Source: Arion vulgaris (Eukaryota > Mollusca > Gastropoda > Stylommatophora > Arionidae). Taken from it: a stretch of 64,000 nt of DNA. Positions 33,901-42,600 of this stretch are shown piece after piece. The notes beneath the pieces were generated by a model, which made no database searches, was not told the origin of the DNA, and saw nothing but the letters and a program-made list of their open reading frames with translations. The DNA is taken from contig CM036753.1 in the NCBI GenBank assembly GCA_020796225.1, positions 78,699,441 to 78,763,440 on the forward strand, given 5' to 3'. A program made the position numbers and the translations under genes. Numbering within the stretch: position 1 is the stretch's first letter; each line of letters starts with the position of its first letter.

Positions 33901-36900
33901 AGCTGTCTAGTGTCTTCTCTCCAGCTGTCTAGTGTCTTCTCTCTAGCTGCCTAATATATTCTCTCTATATGTCTAGTATCTTCTCTCTAGCTGTCTAGTA
34001 TATTCTCTCTATCTGTCTAGTATCTTCTTTCTGTCCAGTATCTTTTCTCTAGCTGTCATTAAGGGCCACTGGCCCTTAATGACGAGCCACTCCTATTAAA
34101 ACTCCACAATACCAGCACATCAGGCGACTGAGAGTGTACTATTTCAGAAACTGATCATTAGTTACACCTGCGACTCCTAACGGCAAAAAGCAGAGACGGA
34201 CCACAGAAGAAGAAGAGAGTATTATTCGCTCTCTTACGTTAGTTTTTGTGTAGGTTGTCTTAATTAGGGATGTACTAGTATTTGTTGTCTTGAAGTATCA
34301 GAGAGAATGAACTAATATCATAAATATTATTGATATAAAGGAAGACTGCAGTAAAACTATGTAGCAGTGGCGAAACACATAAAAACAAATTACTGTAGTT
34401 TTACAAAGTACAAAAACAATAGCAATACACATCGACGTTTCGACCAAAAAGACTTTATCAAGCATATCATACACCAGAAGGGAGGACATTCACTTCTTAA
34501 ACGGCAGGTTAGGGATTTATTGTCTTATTGTATAGTTATTTTCTGCCGTTTAAAGTGAATCTCTTCCATTCTAGTGTATCCTTTGCTTGATAACGGCCTT
34601 TGTGAAACGTTGTGTGTATAGTTATTGTTTTTGTACTTGTAAAATACAGTAATTTGTTGTTACGTGTTTCGCCAATATTTAAAAGTGTTTTAAAGCCTAA
34701 GGATTGACTTCATTGCACCATGTTTTACCCCACATGGCTCGGTCCCTCTCCGCAGAAATGGCACGTCACATGCCCAGAGTATTGCACAAAGCACGAACTC
34801 CGTAGCTCCAGCAACAATCATAGGATCTCTGGAAAAATGCACTCTTGAACAGAACGGCTCGGTCCTGATTAACCATTAGCCCCACATTACTGACTCGCCA
34901 ATATTATAACCACTTACCATGACCTAGTTGTTATGTGTCAAAGTGGTTCTAACCCTTTAACCAGATAGGAAATTAATTGCACAAGAAAATAAGGATATCA
35001 CAGTTAGCAGTCAGGAATACCCAGATGCAGGCACGATATGTGACAGAAGGAGTTTTGCGCCTACTTCATCTTTTATAGTGTCTTGATATACTCAGCAAAC
35101 ATTCGACTCTCTTTTTGCCAGTGTACTGGTTGTGTGTCATCTTAAAATGTAATGTGAGCCAGTATATTGAATCAGAAGGGCAAATGGGTTAACACAGAGA
35201 GACAAATGACACTTCCCGCGACACCATTTTGTGGCGAATTACAATCTTCTTATTTTAACGTTTTCAGACATCAATTTGTATACTTTGAAAGTACGAGTAG
35301 TTAGTGGTCAACCGGAGTTCAAGTTTATCTCCATATATCTTGTCTTGGACTGATATGAGGATTGACCATGCATTTCAGACATCAATTTGTATACTTTGAA
35401 AGTATGAGTAGTTAGTGGTCAACCGGAGTTCAAGTTTATCTCCATATATCTTGTCTTGGACTGATATGAGGATTGACCATGCATTTCAGACATCAATTTG
35501 TATACTTTGAAAGTATGAGTAGTTAGTGGTCAACGGGTTCAAGTTTATCTCCATATATCTTGTCTTGGACTGATATGAGGATTGACCATGCATTTCAGAC
35601 ATCAATTTGTATACTTTGAAAGTATGAGTAGTTAGTGGTCAACCGGAGTTCCAAGTTTATCTCCATATATCTTGTCTTGGACTGATATGAGGATTGACCA
35701 TGCATTTCAGACATCAATTTGCATACTTTGAAAGTACGAGTAGTTAGTGGTCAACCGGAGTTCAAGTTTATCTCCATATATCTTGTCTTGGATTGATATG
35801 AGGATTGACCATGCATTTCAGACATCAATTTGAAAGTATGAGTAGTTAGTGGTCAACCGGAGTTCACGTTTATCTCCATATATCTTGTCTTGGACTGATA
35901 TGAGGATTGACCATGCATTTCAGACATCAATTTGTATACTTTGAAAGTACGAGTAGTTAGTGGTCAACCGGAGTTCCAAGTTTATCTCCATATATCTTGT
36001 CTTGGACTGATATGAGGATTTACCATGCATTTCAGACATCAATTTGCATACTTTGAAAGTACGAGTAGTTAGTGGTCAACCGGAGTTCAAGTTTATCTCC
36101 ATATATCTTGTCTTGGATTGATATGAGGATTGACCATGCATTTCAGACATCAATTTGAAAGTATGAGTAGTTAGTGGTCAACCGGAGTTCACGTTTATCT
36201 CCATATATCTTGTCTTGATGATATGAGGATTGACCATGTATTTCAGACATCAATTTGTATACTTTGAAAGTACGAGTAGTTAGTGGTCAACCGGAGTTCA
36301 AGTTTATCTCCATATATCTTGTCTTGGACTAATATGAGGATTGACCATGCATTTCAGACATCAATTTGTATACTTTGAAAGTATGAGTAGTTAGTGTCAA
36401 CGGGAGTTCAGTTTATCTCCATATATCTTGTCTTGGACTGATATGAGGATTGACCATGCATTTCAGACATCAATTTGTATACTTTGAAAGTACGAGTAGT
36501 TAGTGGTCAACTGGAGTTCAAGTTTATCTCCATATATCTTGTCTTGGACTGATGTGAGGATTGACCATGCATTTCAAACATCAATTTGTATACTTTGAAA
36601 GTATGAGTAGTTAGTGGTCAACCAGGTTCAAGTTTATCTCCATATATCTTGTCTTGGATTGATATGAGATTGACTGCATTTCAGACATCAATTTGAAAGT
36701 ATGAGTAGTTAGTGGTCAACCGGAGTTCAAGTTTATCTCCATATATCTTGTCTTGGACTGATATGAGGATTGACCATGCATTTCAGACATCAATTTGTAT
36801 ACTTTGAAAGTATGAGTAGTTAGTGGTCAACCGGAGTTCCAAGTTTATCTCCATATATCTTGTCTTGGACTGATATGAGGATTGACCATGCATTTCAGAC

Positions 36901-39605
36901 ATCAATTTGCATACTTTGAAAGTACGAGTAGTTAGTGGTCAACCGGAGTTCAAGTTTATCTCCATATATCTTGTCTTGGATTGATATGAGGATTGACCAT
37001 GCATTTCAGACATCAATTTGAAAGTATGAGTAGTTAGTGGTCAACCGGAGTTCACGTTTATCTCCATATATCTTGTCTTGGACTGATATGAGGATTGACC
37101 ATGCATTTCAGACATCAATTTGTATACTTTGAAAGTACGAGTAGTTAGTGTCACCGGGGTTCCAAGTTTATCTCCATATATCTTGTCTTGGACTGATATG
37201 AGGATTGACCATGCATTTCAGACATCAATTTGCATACTTTGAAAGTACGAGTAGTTAGTGGTCAACCGGAGTTCAAGTTTATCTCCATATATCTTGTCTT
37301 GGATTGATATGAGGATTGACCATGCATTTCAGACATCAATTTGAAAGTATGAGTAGTTAGTGGTCAACCGGAGTTCACGTTTATCTCCATATATCTTGTC
37401 TTGGACTGATATGAGGATTGACCATGCATTTCAGACATCAATTTGTATACTTTGAAAGTACGAGTAGTTAGTGGTCAACCGGAGTTCAAGTTTATCTCCA
37501 TATATCTTGTCTTGGGACTAATATGGGGATTGACCATGCATTTCAGACATCAATTTGTATACTTTGAAAGTATGAGTAGTTAGTGGTCAACCGGAGTTCA
37601 AGTTTATCTCCATATATCTTGTCTTGGACTGATATGAGGATTGACCATGCATTTCAGACATCAATTTGTATACTTTGAAAGTACGAGTAGTTAGTGGTCA
37701 ACCGGAGTTCAAGTTTATCTCCATATATCTTGTCTTGGACTGATGTGAGATTGACTTTTGCATTTCAAACATCAATTTGTATACTTTGAAAGTACGAGTA
37801 GTTAGTGGTCAACCGGAGTTCAAGTTTATCTCCATATATCTTGTCTTGGATTGATATGAGGATTGACCATGCATTTCAGACATCAATTTGAAAGTATGAG
37901 TAGTTAGTGGTCAACCGGAGTTCAAGTTTATCTCCATATATCTTGTCTTGGACTGATATGAGGATTGACCATGCATTTCAGACATCAATTTGTATACTTT
38001 GAAAGTATGAGTAGTTAGTGGTCAACCGGAGTTCAAGTTTATCTCCATATATCTTGTCTTGGACTGATATGAGGATTGACCATGCATTTCAGACATCAAT
38101 TTGAAAGTATGAGTAGTTAGTGGTCAACCGGAGTTCACGTTTATCTCCATATATCTTGTCTTGGACTGATATGAGGATTGACCATGCATTTCAGACATCA
38201 ATTTGTATACTTTGAAAGTACGAGTAGTTAGTGGTCAACCGGAGTTCAAGTTTATCTCCATATATCTTGTCTTGGACTAATATGAGGATTGACCATGCAT
38301 TTCAGACATCAATTTGTATACTTTGAAAGTATGAGTAGTTAGTGGTATCCGAGTTCAAGTTTATCTCCATATATCTTGTCTTGGACTGATATGAGGATTG
38401 ACCATGCATTTCAGACATCAATTTGTATACTTTGAAAGTACGAGTAGTTAGTGGTCAACCGGAGTTCAAGTTTATCTCCATATATCTTGTCTTGGACTAA
38501 TATGAGGATTGACCATGCATTTCAGACATCAATTTGTATACTTTGAAAGTATGAGTAGTTAGTGGTCAACCGGAGTTCCAAGTTTATCTCCATATATCTT
38601 GTCTTGGACTGATATGAGGATTGACCATGCATTTCAGACATCAATTTGCATACTTTGAAAGTACGAGTAGTTAGTGGTCAACCGGAGTTCAAGTTTATCT
38701 CCATATATCTTGTCTTGGACTAATATGAGGATTGACCATGCATTTCAGACATCAATTTGAAAGTATGAGTAGTTGTGGTCAACGGTTCGTTTATCTCCAT
38801 ATATCTTGTCTTGGACTGATATGAGGATTGACCATGCATTTCAGACATCAATTTGTATACTTTGAAAGTACGAGTAGTTAGTGGTCAACCGGAGTTCAAG
38901 TTTATCTCCATATATCTTGTCTTGGATAATATGAGATTGACCATGCATTTCAGACATCAATTTGAAAGTATGAGTAGTTAGTGGTCAACCGGAGTTCAAG
39001 TTTATCTCCATATATCTTGTCTTGGACTGATATGAGGATTGACCATGCATTTCAGACATCAATTTGTATACTTTGAAAGTATGAGTAGTTAGTGGTCAAC
39101 CGGAGTTCAAGTGTATCTCCATATATCTTGTCTTGGACTGATATGAGGATTGACCATGCATTTTCTCACTGTTCAGTGTATGTTGGACATTCTAGCAGTA
39201 TAGTGTCTTTGTTAACTTGCTGGTGCCACATGTGCATAGATTTATTTTAATAGAACTAATCATCAACATCATGTGCCGTGCCAACATTGAAGGTTGTCAG
39301 CATTGAATTTTAAGCAAGTGTCTAACTTCAGCTGATGGTAACTTTGAAATATTTTTTAACACAAATCGTATTCGTCAAAACGTCAACGAAATACGAAAAG
39401 CTCACTTAGATGACGCATGGACATATATGAAGAAGTAAACTTAATTCGATAAACTATCAGTAGAAATAATTAGATAACAATTGCTACGCGATTAGCAAAA
39501 TGCCCTGTGGGGTTTAAACATCACGATATACCGGAACTACCAACGAGCCTACAGGTCGAAGAATCGTATGTTCCTTACCCGGCGCTCAGCAGGGTAAAAC
39601 TTCTA

Positions 39606-39655
<50 letters not shown>

Positions 39656-42600
39656 GGCAACAAAGTTTATACATAACAAAAATGTAGTTACTTCCTGTAG
39701 TACCGCTTTTAGGTCGTGTAAGACAGGTGGGACGAGACCTTGACGAATTTAATGGCCACATAGCTAGTGCAGTCGCCGCGAAGCTGTTCAGGTTAGGATT
39801 TTCATTTATGCTCACAACAACAAAAATCTATGGCCTTACCGCGAATTGAATACAGGTCATCCACATGGGAGCCGCGCTCTAACCTATTCGACCAGACGCT
39901 CCTCCAAAAAAGTGTTTATACATCATCATCATCAGGTGCCGTCTCCCCATCGAAGGTTGGCTGCAATGAATCTCCAGCATCCTCTGTCTTTCCCTTGGTG
40001 TTGCACACTGCCAGACTGTAACCTGTCCATTTCTTAAAGTTTCCCTCCCACTTATCTCTCAGGGCTTCCTCTTCCCCTCAACTTTCTCCTCTAGTAAATG
40101 TTTTACCATGGTGTCATGTCTTTTTATGTGCCCAAATACTTTACTTGTCTGAATTTATTTCTCTAATAACTATTTCTTCATGCCTAGTTTTCCTAAAACT
40201 TGTTTATTTGCCTGTTTTTCTGTCCATGAAACTCTGCCTATTCTTCTATATAACCACATCTCAAATGCATCAATTCTGTCTTCTAACTGCTTGTTCATTG
40301 TCCATGTTTCCGAGCCATACATTAATATAGGATATATATAGCATTACAGTATTATAGTATTTATAGTATTATAGTATTTATACACACTGTCCATTATAAG
40401 TGATAATCATAAGGACCCTTGCATGTGCTACAGAGTTCGTGCACATCCGCTGAGGTCTTCCTTTGTCAGAAAGAGATCAGAGCACACGTAGTTACTTGCC
40501 GAAGTGCAATGATGATGGTTCTATCAATCAGTCAATCAATATTGTTAACCATATGTTAAAAATCAGAATTAACATAACATCTAGAATCCACTATACTCCA
40601 CATGTGTCGACGTTTGTGGCTTCTTGGTAGTGAGCTAGGCCAGAACCTAACAAGTACATTGTTCAAACTCCGCTGAGGGCAGTTTGGAAGCAAATTTGTT
40701 TCCGTTGATTTTTAGCAACGGTAAAACAGACTTCATCGTTCAGAAAGCAATGGCAAACTACTGAACGTATACGTGGCGCCTAGAAAATCATAGAATCCTT
40801 TACTGTGGTTGATGACGACATCCTGTAAAGGATATCCCCACGGTTTTAATTTCACACTGCACATGTACATAACATCGTTAACTTTCATTTCACACTGCAC
40901 ATGTACATAACAGCGTTAACTTTCATTTCACACTGCACATGTACATAACATCGTTAACTTTCATTTCACACTGCACATGTACATAACATCGTTAACTTTC
41001 ATTTCACACTGCACATGTACATAACATCGTTAACTTTCATTTCACACTGCACATGTACATAACAGCGTTAACTTTCATTTCACACTGCACATGTACATAA
41101 CAGCGTTAACTTTCATTTCACACTGCACATGTACATAACATCGTTAACTTTCATTTCACACTGCACATGTACATAACAGCGTTAACTTTCATTTCACACT
41201 GCACATGTACATAACAGCGTTAACTTTCATTTCACACTGCACATGTACATAACATCGTTAACTTTCATTTCACACTGCACATGTACATAACAGCGTTAAC
41301 TTTCATTTCACACTGCACATGTACATAACATCGTTAACTTTCATTTCACACTGCACATGTACATAACATCGTTAACTTTCATTTCACACTGCACATGTAC
41401 ATAATACAGCGTTAACTTTAAATATAATTTATGTTCATTTTCTAGTCAAGGAACAAACGTACCAGGATATAATCATATGCGCTATTACATAGACAATAAT
41501 AACAGACATACTATATTTGTTGCAGATTGGAATACAAAAAGAATACAGCTGTGTCAAAGCAGGATATCACTAAAGTAATTTTTTCTTTTTCGATTCAGAA
41601 GCACTTGAGCTTTCAGCTCTTCGGCTCGATGCCATGGACATCGTAACCCTTCGGTTCGGTGCCACGAACACTGTAAATCTGAATAACCTGTGGCTTTTCT
41701 GCCAGCTCGCAGAGTTGAACCGCACTCACAGGGAGCTTGTCACCCGTAGTCCAACGCGCTACGAACACGCTAGACAGGCGGGCGACTCAGTCCGGATACG
41801 AACCCTCAACCTTCAGAACGACAAGCTAACGTCTTAAGCACCGCCATCCGGACCCCAACACTTTATGTATAATCGCATAGATTGATGACTTCAAGCTTTA
41901 AGTATAATACTTCACGCACAATTTAATCAGAAACAAAAAACAACATATCACGTACAAGTGATTCACATATACACCATACAACATGTAACCCATCACACAC
42001 ACTTAACATATCATATCTAATAATAGATATCTTCTTCTGCGTTCTCACTAGATTGTGATTTCGGATTCTTTAATAAAGGCAGCCATCTGCCTCAGATTAT
42101 CAGCCATGCCATACAGTTTCTCTCGACGCTAGTGTAGTGGAGCCACCTCTTTCTTCTCAAGTCTGCATACTGGGGCAGTTCTGTAGGATATAATTCCTAT
42201 GATTTCTGCTTCCCGTTTGTGCCGACCTCTTCCCGCAGCAAGTTTTGGCCACCCTCATGATTTTAGGTCTGACATTCTCACTGCGTGGCTAAATCTCCGA
42301 GGCAGATTGGCGACCGTAGGATCCGTTATCCCATTCCTCAATGTGAGGGGTCGTTGCACCATGTTATGCGCCTTACGGCCTGGTGCATCCGTTTTCTGCC
42401 AGCATTTGTTTCGTGTTAGCATTCCCTAGCGGACACGTGCATCCGATTTCAGCCAAACCTCCTTAGTCGCCTCTTACGACATGCGTGGCAGGTAACAGTG
42501 GTTCTATTTATTACACCCCAAATTTGGACCCCGGTAACCACTAGGGCGCAATAATATATATCAATTATACAATAAACTATAAATACAAGGTATCTTTTAC

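Noticed and set aside
39830..40330. Overlapping plus-strand frames of 61-63 codons
   Set aside because: Antisense of a LINE tail (family K).
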